A stretch of DNA of 64,000 bases, from NCBI RefSeq assembly GCF_030506255.1, contig NZ_CP113431.1:2170001-2234000 (forward strand), given 5' to 3'. Position numbers and translations under genes: made by a program. The stretch is from Nocardioides sp. Arc9.136 (GTDB lineage: Bacteria > Actinomycetota > Actinomycetes > Propionibacteriales > Nocardioidaceae). Numbering within the stretch: position 1 is the first letter of the stretch; each line of letters opens with the position of its first letter. Under the pieces are notes generated by a model. That model ran no database searches. It was given only the letters and a program-made list of their open reading frames with translations, and was not told where the DNA came from. Shown piece by piece: positions 16,736-25,080 of the stretch.

Positions 16736-16957
16736 ATGACCGAGGAGAACACCAGCGAGAAGAACGAAGCCGTCCAGATCATCGTCGACCGGGTGTCGTC
16801 GTGGCAGGACGGCGCCACCGAGGGCACCGTCGCCGAGGAGCTGCGCAAGGGCGCCGACGAGGTCGGGATCGAGCTGTCCGACGACGACATCAGCAAGCTG
16901 GCCGACGCCATCGAGTCCCGCCACGGAGTGGTCGACGCGAAGAGCGTCCTGTCTTGA
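16736..16957 (+). CDS. Hypothetical protein (73 aa), acidic
   Basis: A 73-residue acidic, helical protein (starts MTEENTSEKNEAVQ) with no cysteine and no membrane segment. I do not recognise the family. It is divergent from an LLM gene with only 30 bp between the two start codons, leaving little room for a leader. Its stop codon overlaps the TTG start of the next gene, so the two uncharacterised proteins and the aldo/keto reductase after them are probably one operon. Confidence 0.65.
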   Translation: MTEENTSEKNEAVQIIVDRVSSWQDGATEGTVAEELRKGADEVGIELSDDDISKLADAIESRHGVVDAKSVLS

Positions 16958-17403
16958 CCGGCGGTCCCGACGAGCGGCACACGCGGCCCGACGGGGTCAC
17001 CGACGCCACCGTCGAGGCGCTGGGGAAGCTGTCGGAGGCCCTCGAGGCGGTCGAGGCCGCCCGAGGGTTCCTCTACAACTTCCACCGGATGAGCGGGACG
17101 GCCGACCTCACCGCCGGGGACGCGGTCGAGCTCCTCCAGGAGGCGGGCCACCCCGAGCTGGCCGAGAAGGTGCGCACCGAGATCGTCGGGCGCAACGTCA
17201 TCGAGGGCCGGTGGACCTTCCAGATCGTCGAGGCCTACGACGACACCTACTACTCGGCGTTCAAGGACGTCGAGCGCGAGGCCCGCGAGGCGCTCGTCGG
17301 CGGTCGTCGCCACCTGTACGAGGCCGAGATGAAGGAGGAGCGCCGCACCCACGGCGCGACCCACCACGAGGCCACCCCCGCCGAGACCCCCGCGGACAAG
17401 TGA
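16954..17403 (+). CDS. Hypothetical protein (149 aa)
   Basis: A 149-residue soluble helical protein with a conserved-looking core GRNVIEGRWTFQIVEAYDD near residues 90-108 and an acidic/His-rich tail. No domain is recognised. The proposed TTG start overlaps the stop of the previous gene, and its own stop overlaps the GTG of the aldo/keto reductase, a three-gene coupled set. The exact start is uncertain because no ATG or GTG is available near the overlap. Confidence 0.65.
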   Translation: MTGGPDERHTRPDGVTDATVEALGKLSEALEAVEAARGFLYNFHRMSGTADLTAGDAVELLQEAGHPELAEKVRTEIVGRNVIEGRWTFQIVEAYDDTYYSAFKDVEREAREALVGGRRHLYEAEMKEERRTHGATHHEATPAETPADK

Positions 17404-18245
17404 GCGCCGTGGAGGTCCCGACGTACCGGCTCGGCGACGGGACCGCGCTGCCGGCCGTCGGCTTCGGCACCTACCCGCTCAAGGGCGAGGAGTGCGTCGC
17501 GGCGGTGCTGAGCGCGATCGAAGCCGGCTACCGGCTGATCGACACGGCCGTGAACTACGGCAACGAGCGGGAGGTCGGCGAGGCGATCCGCCGCTCCGGC
17601 GTCCCCCGCGAGGAGCTGGTCGTCACCAGCAAGCTGCCCGGCCGGGCGCACGCATACGACGACGCGGTCGCCAGCGTGCGGGCCTCGGTCGAGACGATGG
17701 GGCTCGAGCACGTCGACCTCCACCTCATCCACTGGCCCAACCCCCGCGTCGGCACGTACGTCGAGGCGTACCGCGCGCTCGTCGACCTGCAGGCCGAGGG
17801 GCTGGTCCGCTCGGTCGGCGTCTCGAACTTCACCGAGGAGCACCTCGGCCGGGTCATCGACGCCACCGGGGTCACCCCGGTGGTCAACCAGGTCGAGCTC
17901 CACCCGCTCTTCCCGCAGGTGGAGATGCGCGCCGTGCACGAGCAGCTCGGGATCCGCACCGAGTCGTGGAGCCCGCTGGGCAAGCGCGAGGCGCCGTTCG
18001 CCGAGCCGGCGGTCACCGCCGCCGCGGAGCGGCACGGCGTCACGCCCGGGCAGGTCGTCCTGCGCTGGCAGGTCCAGCTCGGCAACGTGCCGATCCCGAA
18101 GTCGGCGACCCCTGAGCGCCAGCGGCAGAACCTCGACCTGTTCGGGTTCGAGCTCTCCCCGGACGAGCTCGACGCGATCACCGCCCTCGGGCGGCCCGAC
18201 GGTCGGCTGTTCGACGGCGACCCGGACACCCACGAGGAGATGTGA
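17400..18245 (+). CDS. Aldo/keto reductase
   Basis: A 281-residue TIM-barrel NADPH-dependent reductase of the AKR superfamily. The catalytic tetrad is visible: D48 and Y53 (LIDTAVNYGNE), K78 (TSKLP) and H111 (LIHWPN). The NADPH-binding segment PIPKSATPER is near the C-terminus. It probably reduces aldehydes or ketones to alcohols in the cytosol; the closest type is the 2,5-diketo-gluconate reductase group. It starts inside the previous stop and leads into the dehydratase-like gene with a TGATG overlap. Confidence 0.9.
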   Translation: MSAVEVPTYRLGDGTALPAVGFGTYPLKGEECVAAVLSAIEAGYRLIDTAVNYGNEREVGEAIRRSGVPREELVVTSKLPGRAHAYDDAVASVRASVETMGLEHVDLHLIHWPNPRVGTYVEAYRALVDLQAEGLVRSVGVSNFTEEHLGRVIDATGVTPVVNQVELHPLFPQVEMRAVHEQLGIRTESWSPLGKREAPFAEPAVTAAAERHGVTPGQVVLRWQVQLGNVPIPKSATPERQRQNLDLFGFELSPDELDAITALGRPDGRLFDGDPDTHEEM

Positions 18246-19300
18246 TGCCGGCGGCGACCCCGTACCTCTGCGTCGACCTGGACCGGTTGCGGCGCAACGT
18301 GCGGGTCGCCGCCGAGTTCGCCGCCGGGCACCAGGTGGCCCTGCGCCCCCACGTGAAGACGCACAAGAGCCCGGAGATCGCGCGGCTGCAGCTGGTGCAC
18401 GGGGCCGCCGGCATCACCGTGGCCACCATCGGCGAGGCCGAGCTCTTCGCCCGACACGGGTGCGAGGACGTGTTCATCGCCTACCCGCAGTGGGTCGACG
18501 AGCGCTCGGCCGGGCGGCTCCGCGAGCTCAGCGAGAAGGCGCGGGTCGCCTTCGCGGTCGACTCCCCCGCCGCGGCCGCCAACGCCGGGCGCCTGCTCGG
18601 CCGCACGCCGGTCGAGGTGCTCGTCGAGGTCGACAGCGGCCAGCACCGCAGCGGGGTCGCCCCCGCGGAGGCCGGGACGGTCGCGACCACCGCGGTGCGG
18701 GCGGGCCTGGAGGTGCGGGGGGTCTTCACCTTCCCCGGCCACTCCTACGCCCCGGACGGCATCGAGGCCGCGGCCCGCGACGAGGCCGACGCCCTCCGCA
18801 CCGCCCGGGAAGCGGTCGAGGCCGCCGGGGTCGAGGTGCGTGTGGTCAGCGGCGGGTCGACCCCGACGTTCCGGCACAGCGACACCTCCGTGGTCACCGA
18901 GCTGCGTCCGGGCGTCTACGTCTTCGGTGACGCCCAGCAGTGGGAGCTCGGCGTGATCGGTCCCGACGAGGTGGCGCTGACCTGCCGCGCGACGGTGGTC
19001 AGCCACAGCGGCGGCCGCGCCGTGGTCGACACGGGCAGCAAGCTCCTCGGCGCCGACCGCGCGCCGTACTCCACCGGCTACGGGCGGCTCCCCGCCCACC
19101 CCGACGCGCGGGTCGTGCTGCTCGCCGAGCAGCGCGCGGTCATCGACTTCGGCGGCGCGCCGCTCCCCCGCCTCGGCAGCCAGGTCGACGTCGTGCCCAA
19201 CCACGTCTGCAACGCCGTCAACCTCGTCGACGACCTCTGGGTCGAGGAGGCCGGGGCGCTGCGCGCGTGGCCGGTCGCGGCCCGCGGGCTGAACTGCTGA
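18245..19300 (+). CDS. PLP- and metal-dependent D-amino-acid lyase (D-serine dehydratase / D-threonine aldolase type)
   Basis: A 351-residue fold-type III PLP enzyme. K38 in RPHVKTHKSPE is the PLP lysine, and the C-terminal PNHVCNAVN (near 317-325) has the H-x-C pair that binds metal in D-serine dehydratases and D-threonine aldolases. The enzyme would degrade a D-hydroxy amino acid, possibly during cell-wall or D-serine turnover. The ATG at 18245 is preferred to the overlapping GTG three bases earlier because GAGGAG lies 5 nt before it. It is coupled to the aldo/keto reductase gene. Confidence 0.87.
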   Translation: MPAATPYLCVDLDRLRRNVRVAAEFAAGHQVALRPHVKTHKSPEIARLQLVHGAAGITVATIGEAELFARHGCEDVFIAYPQWVDERSAGRLRELSEKARVAFAVDSPAAAANAGRLLGRTPVEVLVEVDSGQHRSGVAPAEAGTVATTAVRAGLEVRGVFTFPGHSYAPDGIEAAARDEADALRTAREAVEAAGVEVRVVSGGSTPTFRHSDTSVVTELRPGVYVFGDAQQWELGVIGPDEVALTCRATVVSHSGGRAVVDTGSKLLGADRAPYSTGYGRLPAHPDARVVLLAEQRAVIDFGGAPLPRLGSQVDVVPNHVCNAVNLVDDLWVEEAGALRAWPVAARGLNC

Positions 19301-19323
19301 GGACGGCGCCTACGATCGGCGCC

Positions 19324-19995
19324 ATGCTGCAGCGCCCGCTCTCCGCCCTGGCCGTGCTCGCCGCCGTCTCGCTGCTCGCCTCCTGCGGCGACGACGGAGG
19401 GAGCGACCAGGCGCGCGACCCCGCCGCCGACGGCCCGAGCTGCACCTACGCCGAGTCCGGCGAGCCGGCGAAGGACGTCGACCTGCCGCCGAGCACGGCC
19501 GCGGTGTCCGGCATGGTCGCCGGCACGATGGCCACCAGCATCGGCGACATCGGCATCGAGCTGGACGCCGCGACGTCGCCGTGCACGGTCAACAGCTTCG
19601 TCTCCCTGGCCGACCAGGGGTACTTCGACGACACCACCTGCCACCGGCTGACCACCCCGGAGGCCGGCATCCAGGTGCTGCAGTGCGGCGACCCGACGGC
19701 GAGCGGCATGGGTGGGCCGGGCTACACCATCGAGGACGAGGTCACCCCCGACACCACCTACCCGGCGGGCACCCTCGCGATGGCCAAGACGCTGGCCCCC
19801 GACTCGGGCGGCTCCCAGTTCTTCGTCGTGTACGGCGACACGCCGCTCCCGCCGGACTACACCGTCTTCGGCACGATCGACGCCGCCGGCCTCGCCGCGG
19901 TGCAGGACGCGGCCGGGAAGGGCACGACCACCGGCGCCCCCGACGGCGAGCCGAAGGTCGCCGTCGACCTGGAGTCGGTCACCATCAAGGACTGA
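19324..19995 (+). CDS. Peptidyl-prolyl cis-trans isomerase, cyclophilin type, lipoprotein
   Basis: A 223-residue exported cyclophilin. Lipobox LLASC at about 18-22 predicts a lipid anchor on the outer face of the membrane. The cyclophilin domain runs from about residue 65 (ATSIGDIGIELDA) to the end, with CHRLT, GMGGPGYTIEDE and GGSQFFVVYGDT visible. It would assist folding of exported proteins. TACGAT ends 7 nt before the ATG. Its 3' end is 26 bp from the convergent TetR gene. Confidence 0.9.
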   Translation: MLQRPLSALAVLAAVSLLASCGDDGGSDQARDPAADGPSCTYAESGEPAKDVDLPPSTAAVSGMVAGTMATSIGDIGIELDAATSPCTVNSFVSLADQGYFDDTTCHRLTTPEAGIQVLQCGDPTASGMGGPGYTIEDEVTPDTTYPAGTLAMAKTLAPDSGGSQFFVVYGDTPLPPDYTVFGTIDAAGLAAVQDAAGKGTTTGAPDGEPKVAVDLESVTIKD

Positions 19996-20021
19996 CCCGG
20001 AACTGACCTGATGGCCGGCCC

Positions 20022-20675
20022 TCAAGCCGGGTCCGTGCCGGGACCGGCCGCGCTCGCGAGGTCCAGCAGCCGCGCGACGGTCCGCACGGCGTGCTCGACG
20101 GCGTCGGCGCTGCCCTGCACCTCGGCGTGCAGCAGCGCGGCGTCGATGAGCAGCCGCACGAGCAGGACGTCGTCGGTGTCGGCCACCGCGTCGTACCCGC
20201 ACTTGCGCAGGACCGTGCGCAGCACCTCGACCAGGCCCGGCCACGACCCTCGCATGATCTCCAGCAGGCCGGGGGTGCGGCTGGCGTCGAGCATCGGCTC
20301 CAGGCGCACCGTGACCACGTCGGGCTCCAGCCGCGGGGCGTAGAGCGCCTCGATGAGCAGGCGGGCCGTCGTCGTGCTCGACCGCCGGCGGGTGGTCAGG
20401 TCCTCGGCGAAGGCCTGCGCCGCGGTCGTCCGCATCCCCTCGGCGGTCCGCACCGCCTCGGCGTACAGCTCCTCGATCGAGGGGAAGTAGTACGCCGCCG
20501 ACCCGGCGGGCACGCCCGCCTCCGCGGCGACCCGTCGGTGCGTGACCGCCGCCGGACCGTGCTCGATCAGCAGGCGCGCGGCGGCCTCGCGCATCGCCTC
20601 CTGCCGCTGGCCGCTGCGCTTCTGGCGCACCGTCCGCGAGCGCGCCGGCGCCCGGTCGGGGACCTCCTCGGCCAT
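20022..20675 (-). CDS. TetR/AcrR-family transcriptional regulator
   Basis: A 217-residue regulator. After a basic N-terminal extension, residues 22-70 form the TetR DNA-binding domain (ARLLIEHGPAAVTHRRVAAE, then AGVPAGSAAYYFPS); the rest is a helical ligand-binding and dimer domain. The ATG is preceded by GAGGGAGG. It is divergent from a DUF981 membrane protein gene 88 bp away, the most likely target besides itself. The signal is unknown. I see no clean palindrome in the intergenic space, so the operator is unplaced. Confidence 0.9.
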   Translation of the reverse strand: MAEEVPDRAPARSRTVRQKRSGQRQEAMREAAARLLIEHGPAAVTHRRVAAEAGVPAGSAAYYFPSIEELYAEAVRTAEGMRTTAAQAFAEDLTTRRRSSTTTARLLIEALYAPRLEPDVVTVRLEPMLDASRTPGLLEIMRGSWPGLVEVLRTVLRKCGYDAVADTDDVLLVRLLIDAALLHAEVQGSADAVEHAVRTVARLLDLASAAGPGTDPA

Positions 20676-20763
20676 GCGGGCCTCCCTCGGAATAACCTAG
20701 ACGCACGTTTCGTTTTGGTGGTCACGGGCAGATCGCCCCTCCACACGATGAAAGGCGACGACG

Positions 20764-21501
20764 ATGACTGTCGCACTCGCACCTCAGGCAGCCGACCTGA
20801 AGATCGACTGGGCAGCGATGCCCACCTACAACACCATCATGGCCGTGGCCGCCGGCGTCGGCCTCCTCGGTCTCGTCCTGCTCGCGCGCGACCTCGTCCG
20901 TCGCCCGGCGGAGGTCGACACCGACGGGTGGGCGCTGAACTTCGGCGTGCTGGGCGGGATCCTGACCGCCACCGGCCTGCACATGACGCTCACCTGGCCG
21001 CTGGCGGCCGGCGGGTTCCCGTTCGACAACATCATCTTCGGCGAGACCAGCCTCGGGTTCGGCGTGCTGCTGCTGGCCGCCGCGCTCTACCTGTGGCGCC
21101 GGGGCGCGGCGCTGGCCGCCACCCCGGACCCGCTCCAGGTCCTGGTGCGCGTCGCGCGCCCGCTGAGCATCTTCGCCGGGTTCCTCGGCGGCGCGCTGGT
21201 GGCCATCGCGGTCGCCGGCATCAAGTACCAGCTCTTCGCCGCTCCCCCGCAGGAGCCCATCTCCGGTGAGTTCGCGGAGTGGCCGCTCGTCGAGGCGATC
21301 TTCATGTCCGGCCTGCTCGGCCTGGTCGGCGTCGGGGCCATCGCGTTCCCGTTCGCCCTCGCCGCGGCCGCCAAGGGCATCCGCGGCTCGCTCGCGGCGA
21401 AGGTCACCGGCGGGAGCTGGGTCGTCACCGGTGCGGCGTTCGCGCTGTTCGGGGTGATGAACTACTTCACCCACATCGGGCTCATCGTCAACACCATGTG
21501 A
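20764..21501 (+). CDS. DUF981-family membrane protein
   Basis: A 245-residue integral membrane protein with about six hydrophobic helices (for example AAGVGLLGLVLLARDLV at 30-46 and FGVLLLAAALYLW near 100). It matches the DUF981 family in length and pattern; no function is established for that family. An AAAGG-type ribosome site lies upstream of the ATG. Divergence from a TetR gene suggests regulated expression, perhaps in stress or efflux. A long hairpin terminator follows. Confidence 0.8.
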   Translation: MTVALAPQAADLKIDWAAMPTYNTIMAVAAGVGLLGLVLLARDLVRRPAEVDTDGWALNFGVLGGILTATGLHMTLTWPLAAGGFPFDNIIFGETSLGFGVLLLAAALYLWRRGAALAATPDPLQVLVRVARPLSIFAGFLGGALVAIAVAGIKYQLFAAPPQEPISGEFAEWPLVEAIFMSGLLGLVGVGAIAFPFALAAAAKGIRGSLAAKVTGGSWVVTGAAFALFGVMNYFTHIGLIVNTM

Positions 21502-21512
21502 CCAGACCCGTC

Positions 21513-21566
21513 CGGGGTCGTGTGCCCGGGGACGCGCCGCGGCGCGTGCTCGGGCACACGACCCCG
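21513..21566. terminator. Long cruciform terminator between DUF981 and SDR genes
   Basis: Arms CGGGGTCGTGTGCCC and its exact complement (15 bp) enclose a second perfect palindrome, ACGCGCCGCGGCGCGT. It lies in the 75-bp gap between convergent genes and can end transcription from both sides. Confidence 0.85.
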
Positions 21567-21575
21567 TTCGCGCGT

Positions 21576-22508
21576 TCAGAACGGGAACCGCACCCCGGTC
21601 AGCTCCTCGGACCGCTCCCAGAGCCGGCGGGCCAGGTCGGGGTCGAGGGCGGCGGGCGCCCGGCGGGCGGTGGTCGGCCAGCCCTGCATCTCGCCGGGAC
21701 CGTGCGGACCGACGTAGGTGTTGCCCGGGACGTCCATCGTGGCGGCGTACAGCGTGGGGAGCGCCCCCTGCCACGGCTCCATGCCGGCGAGCCGGTGGCC
21801 CCAGGACCCGACCCAGGCCAGCGCGGCGCTGCCGGAGCTGGCGGTGATCGAGGTGGCGGTCGAGCCGGGGTGCGCGCCGGTCGCGCGCAGGGTCGAGCCG
21901 GACGCGGTCAGCCGCCGCTGCAGCTCGGCGAGGAAGAGCAGGTTGGCGAGCTTGGAGGCGGCGTACGCCGCGTAGGGGCGGTAGGTGCGCCGCTCCCAGC
22001 CGAGGTCGTCGACGTCGAGCCGGCCGTGCAGGTGGGAGCGCGACCCCGTCACGACCACCCGGTCGGTGAGCCGGGGCAGCAGCAGGTTCGCCAGCGCGAA
22101 GTGGCCGAGGTGGTTGGTGGCCAGCGTGGTCTCGAACCCGTCGACGGTGCGGCCGAGCGGCATCCCCAGCACGCCGGCGTTGTTGACGAGCACGTCGACC
22201 CGGTCCAGGCCCTCGGCGAAGTCGTGCACCGAGGACAGGTCGGCGACGTCCAGCACGCGCACCTCGGCGCGGCCGGTCGCACCCGGCCCAGCGGACGGCC
22301 CGGCGGAGAGCCCGGCGGCCACCCGCTCGCCCTTCGAGCGGTCCCGGACCGCGAGCACCACCTCGGCGCCGGCGCCGACCAGTGCCCGCGCGGTCTCGAG
22401 GCCGATCCCGCTGCTGGCGCCGGTGACCACGAACCGGCGGCCGTCCTGGCGTGGCACGTCCCGCCACCGAGGCACGCGGGAGCGGCGGAGGTCCGGCGGC
22501 TTCGGCAC
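21576..22508 (-). CDS. SDR-family oxidoreductase (retinol-dehydrogenase-like)
   Basis: A 310-residue short-chain dehydrogenase with VTGASSGIG near residues 28-36, LAVRD near 55, VNNAGVLG near 105, and a YAASK catalytic motif near 175. The NAASKxA-type sequence and the long substrate loop resemble WWOX/retinol dehydrogenase-type SDRs. Cofactor is probably NADP (R after the second strand). Start GTG is supported by CAGGGT ending 6 nt upstream. It is divergent from the HesB-like gene about 105 bp away. The substrate is unknown. Confidence 0.87.
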   Translation of the reverse strand: MPKPPDLRRSRVPRWRDVPRQDGRRFVVTGASSGIGLETARALVGAGAEVVLAVRDRSKGERVAAGLSAGPSAGPGATGRAEVRVLDVADLSSVHDFAEGLDRVDVLVNNAGVLGMPLGRTVDGFETTLATNHLGHFALANLLLPRLTDRVVVTGSRSHLHGRLDVDDLGWERRTYRPYAAYAASKLANLLFLAELQRRLTASGSTLRATGAHPGSTATSITASSGSAALAWVGSWGHRLAGMEPWQGALPTLYAATMDVPGNTYVGPHGPGEMQGWPTTARRAPAALDPDLARRLWERSEELTGVRFPF

Positions 22509-22614
22509 GGCGCCACCCTGCCACGACACGCCCGGTCCCGGCGCCGACTTGTGCCACCGCGACGTGTCGGGAACGGTGGGTCGGGACCTGCACACGATCT
22601 GGAGGAGGCGAGCC

Positions 22615-22899
22615 GTGCTCACCCTCACCGAGAACGCCAGCACCATCGTGAAGGACATCTCCACCCAGCCCGGGCTGCCCGAGACGTTCGGCCTGCGCAT
22701 CACCTCCGAGAGCGGCGCGGAGCCCACCTTCGCGGTGACGGCCGCCGAGGCCGCCGAGCCGGGTGACCAGGTGGTCGAGCAGTCCGGCGCCACCGTCTAC
22801 CTCGACGAGGCGTCCGCGGTCATGCTCGACGACAAGGTGCTCGACGCCGCCGTCGACCCGAGCGGACAGGTGGAGTTCGCGCTGGGCCTCCAGCCCTGA
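22615..22899 (+). CDS. HesB/IscA-like protein without cysteines
   Basis: A 94-residue protein with the overall layout of A-type iron-sulfur carriers: LTLTENASTIVKDI at the start, GLRITSESG, then VYLDEASAVMLDDKVLDA. In true IscA/HesB proteins three cysteines hold the cluster; none is present here, so cluster binding in the usual way is not possible. It may be a regulator or a structural relative. A strong GGAGGAGG ribosome site lies 6 nt before the GTG. It is a single-gene unit closed by a strong terminator. Confidence 0.8.
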   Translation: MLTLTENASTIVKDISTQPGLPETFGLRITSESGAEPTFAVTAAEAAEPGDQVVEQSGATVYLDEASAVMLDDKVLDAAVDPSGQVEFALGLQP

Positions 22900-22913
22900 C
22901 GCACCCGTGACAC

Positions 22914-22954
22914 CGCAGCAGGGCCCCGACCACCGCGGTCGGGGCCCTGCTGCG
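22914..22954 (+). terminator. Strong hairpin terminator after the HesB-like gene
   Basis: An 18-bp perfect stem (arm CGCAGCAGGGCCCCGACC) with loop ACCGC begins 14 bp after the stop codon. It separates the HesB-like gene from the MDR gene in the same direction. Confidence 0.88.
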
Positions 22955-22987
22955 TCGGGTGCCCACCCGGTTGGCAGGATCGGGCCC

Positions 22988-23986
22988 ATGTCCACGACGA
23001 CCCGCGAGATCCATCTGGCCTCCCGTCCCTCCGGCTGGCCGGTGCCGGAGAACTTCCGCACCGTCACCACCGAGCTGCCCGATCCCGGGCCCGGCGAGGT
23101 GCTGGTCCGCAACACGGTCCTCTCGGTCGACCCCTACATGCGGGGTCGGATGAACGACGCGAAGTCCTACGTGCCGCCCTTCGCCCTCGACGCCCCGCTC
23201 GAGGGCGGCGCCGTCGGGGAGGTCCTGGCCTCGGGCGACGACCGGCTCTCCCCCGGCGACACGGTCCTGCACCAGGCCGGGTGGCGCGAGCACGCCCTGC
23301 TCCCCGTCGACCAGGTCCGCAAGGTCGACGTCTCCCGCGTGCCCGCGAGCGCCTACCTCGGCGTGCTCGGCATGCCCGGCCTCACGGCGTACGTCGGGCT
23401 GACCCGCATCGCCCCCGTGCAGGAGGGCGACACGGTCTTCGTCTCCGGCGCCGCCGGCGCGGTCGGGTCGGTCGCGGGCCAGGTCGCCCGCGAGCTGGGC
23501 GCGAGCAAGGTGGTCGGGTCCGCCGGGTCACCGGAGAAGGTCCGGTGGCTGACCGAGGAGCTCGGCTTCGACGCCGCCTTCGACTACCACGACGGGCCCG
23601 TCGCCGCGCAGCTGAAGGAGCACGGCCCGGTCGACGTCTACTTCGACAACGTCGGGGGCGAGCACCTCGAGGCGGCGATCCAGCGGATGGCCGACTTCGG
23701 CCGGATCGCGGCGTGCGGTGCCATCGCGTCGTACAACGACACCGAGCCGACGCCCGGCCCCCGCAACATGTTCATGGTGGTCCAGAAGCGGATCACGCTG
23801 CGCGGGTTCATCGTCACCGACCACGGCGACGCCGCCCGCGACTTCCACACCCGCGCCGGCGCCTGGCTGGCCGAGGGCCGGCTCCAGCACCGGGAGACCT
23901 TCACCGACGGACTGGACAGCACCGTCGACGCGTTCCTGGGCCTGCACCAGGGCCAGAACATCGGCAAGATGCTCGTGCGGCTCTGA
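22988..23986 (+). CDS. NADP-dependent oxidoreductase (MDR, prostaglandin/leukotriene reductase type)
   Basis: A 332-residue zinc-free MDR enzyme. Signs are the absence of zinc cysteines, SVDPYMRGRM near residue 40, the nucleotide motif SGAAGAVGSVAGQ near 155, and YFDNVGG near 218, which match the NADPH-dependent enal/enone reductase group (CurA-like). It probably reduces alpha,beta-unsaturated carbonyl compounds. CAGGAT ends 7 nt before the ATG. It ends in a hairpin shared with the convergent thioesterase gene. Confidence 0.9.
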   Translation: MSTTTREIHLASRPSGWPVPENFRTVTTELPDPGPGEVLVRNTVLSVDPYMRGRMNDAKSYVPPFALDAPLEGGAVGEVLASGDDRLSPGDTVLHQAGWREHALLPVDQVRKVDVSRVPASAYLGVLGMPGLTAYVGLTRIAPVQEGDTVFVSGAAGAVGSVAGQVARELGASKVVGSAGSPEKVRWLTEELGFDAAFDYHDGPVAAQLKEHGPVDVYFDNVGGEHLEAAIQRMADFGRIAACGAIASYNDTEPTPGPRNMFMVVQKRITLRGFIVTDHGDAARDFHTRAGAWLAEGRLQHRETFTDGLDSTVDAFLGLHQGQNIGKMLVRL

Positions 23987-23996
23987 CCTCCGCGCC

Positions 23997-24033
23997 GACC
24001 GGCCGGCCACCCCCGCGCGGGGACCGGCCGGTC
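23997..24033. terminator. Bidirectional hairpin between MDR and thioesterase genes
   Basis: Outer arms GACCGGCCGG and CCGGCCGGTC are complementary, with an inner CCCC-GCGC-GGGG hairpin. It reaches into the stop codon of the leftward thioesterase gene. Confidence 0.7.
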
Positions 24034-24406
24034 ACGGCTCGAGCAGCGCGAACGTCGCCAGCGCGTGGACCAGCGACCTGCCGTCCTGCTCCACGTCGGC
24101 CTCGCAGACCGTGAGCGAGTCGCCGCGCTTGCGCACGGCCGCCGACACCACGAGCGGTCCGGGCTTCCCCGGACGCAGGTAGGTGATGCTGAGCTGGCTG
24201 GTCGCCGGCACCTCCTCGCCGACCGCGCTGCGGATGGCGGCACCCATCGTGGTGTCCACGAGGGTCGCCAGCAGGCCGCCGTGCACGGTGCCGGCAGGGT
24301 TCAGGTGGCGCTCGTCGGCCTCGAGGGTCAGCGACGCCCGGCCGTCGGAGGCTTTCGGCGCCTCGGCGCCGACCAGCCCGATGAATCCCTCAGCGGTGTC
24401 CGTCAT
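24032..24406 (-). CDS. PaaI-family hotdog-fold thioesterase
   Basis: A 124-residue single hotdog domain. LNPAGTVHGGLLATLVDTTMG near residues 35-55 is the family signature, with HGG at the active site and the aspartate of VDT as catalytic candidate. It would hydrolyse an acyl- or aryl-CoA; such enzymes often protect against stalled CoA esters. Length is normal. TACCTG, one base off the local -10 pattern, lies 6 nt before the ATG. Confidence 0.88.
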   Translation of the reverse strand: MTDTAEGFIGLVGAEAPKASDGRASLTLEADERHLNPAGTVHGGLLATLVDTTMGAAIRSAVGEEVPATSQLSITYLRPGKPGPLVVSAAVRKRGDSLTVCEADVEQDGRSLVHALATFALLEP

Positions 24407-24455
24407 CCGGCGCAGGTACCCACCGACGCGGCCGCTGCACGTCTCGGTGCCGGTT

Positions 24456-25070
24456 TCAGAGCACCGTGAAACCGGGGGGCAGCACGGTCCGCCCGGTGGC
24501 GGCGAGCAGCAGCGGCCCGGCGCGCCCGTCCAGCACCGCGAGGTCCTCGACGATGCGGAGCGCCTGGCGTGCCGCGGACGGTGCGGGGACGGCCGGTTCG
24601 TGGAGCGCGGCGGCGAGGTCCGCGGCGTGCACCGTCAGCTCGAAGGTGCGGGTGGGCAGGTAGTCGCGCAACCGCATCCCGCCGACCACGGTGGTCACCA
24701 GCTCGTCGCCGTCGCGGGACGCCACCAGGGCGCCCACCCGGGCGCGGGTCCGGGAGACCTCGGCGGCCGGGTCCGCGCCGAGCGCCCGTCCCGCCTCGCG
24801 ACCGCGCTCGGTCACCTCGGGCCCGGACGCGACCGACCGCGCCGCACGGAAGTAGGCGGCCGGCGTGTCGACCTCGACCGCGGGAGCGGGCCGGCCGAGG
24901 TAGGTCTCCACGGTGAGGAACGACCGCGTGGTGTGGCCGACCAGCGCGCGCACGTCCCACTCGCCCAACCCGGGCTGGTCCCAGCGTCCGGCCACCGCGG
25001 CGGTCAACCGCACGAAGGTGTCGCCCGCGTCGCCGAACGCGCGCAGCGACTCGTCCCACTCGAAGGTCAT
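24456..25070 (-). CDS. Maleylpyruvate isomerase family mycothiol-dependent protein (DinB-like)
   Basis: A 204-residue four-helix-bundle protein of the DinB/MDMPI group. The N-terminal WDQPGLGEWDVRALVGHTTRS segment gives the metal-binding histidine (GHT), and MRLRDYLPTRTFELTVHAADLA near 135-155 gives a second (VHAADLA). Relatives in Actinobacteria use mycothiol as a thiol cofactor in isomerisation or transfer reactions. The substrate is unknown. TAGGTT ends 7 nt before the ATG. It is flanked by a thioesterase and a GNAT gene in the same direction. Confidence 0.85.
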   Translation of the reverse strand: MTFEWDESLRAFGDAGDTFVRLTAAVAGRWDQPGLGEWDVRALVGHTTRSFLTVETYLGRPAPAVEVDTPAAYFRAARSVASGPEVTERGREAGRALGADPAAEVSRTRARVGALVASRDGDELVTTVVGGMRLRDYLPTRTFELTVHAADLAAALHEPAVPAPSAARQALRIVEDLAVLDGRAGPLLLAATGRTVLPPGFTVL

Positions 25071-25080
25071 GGGCGGGAAC

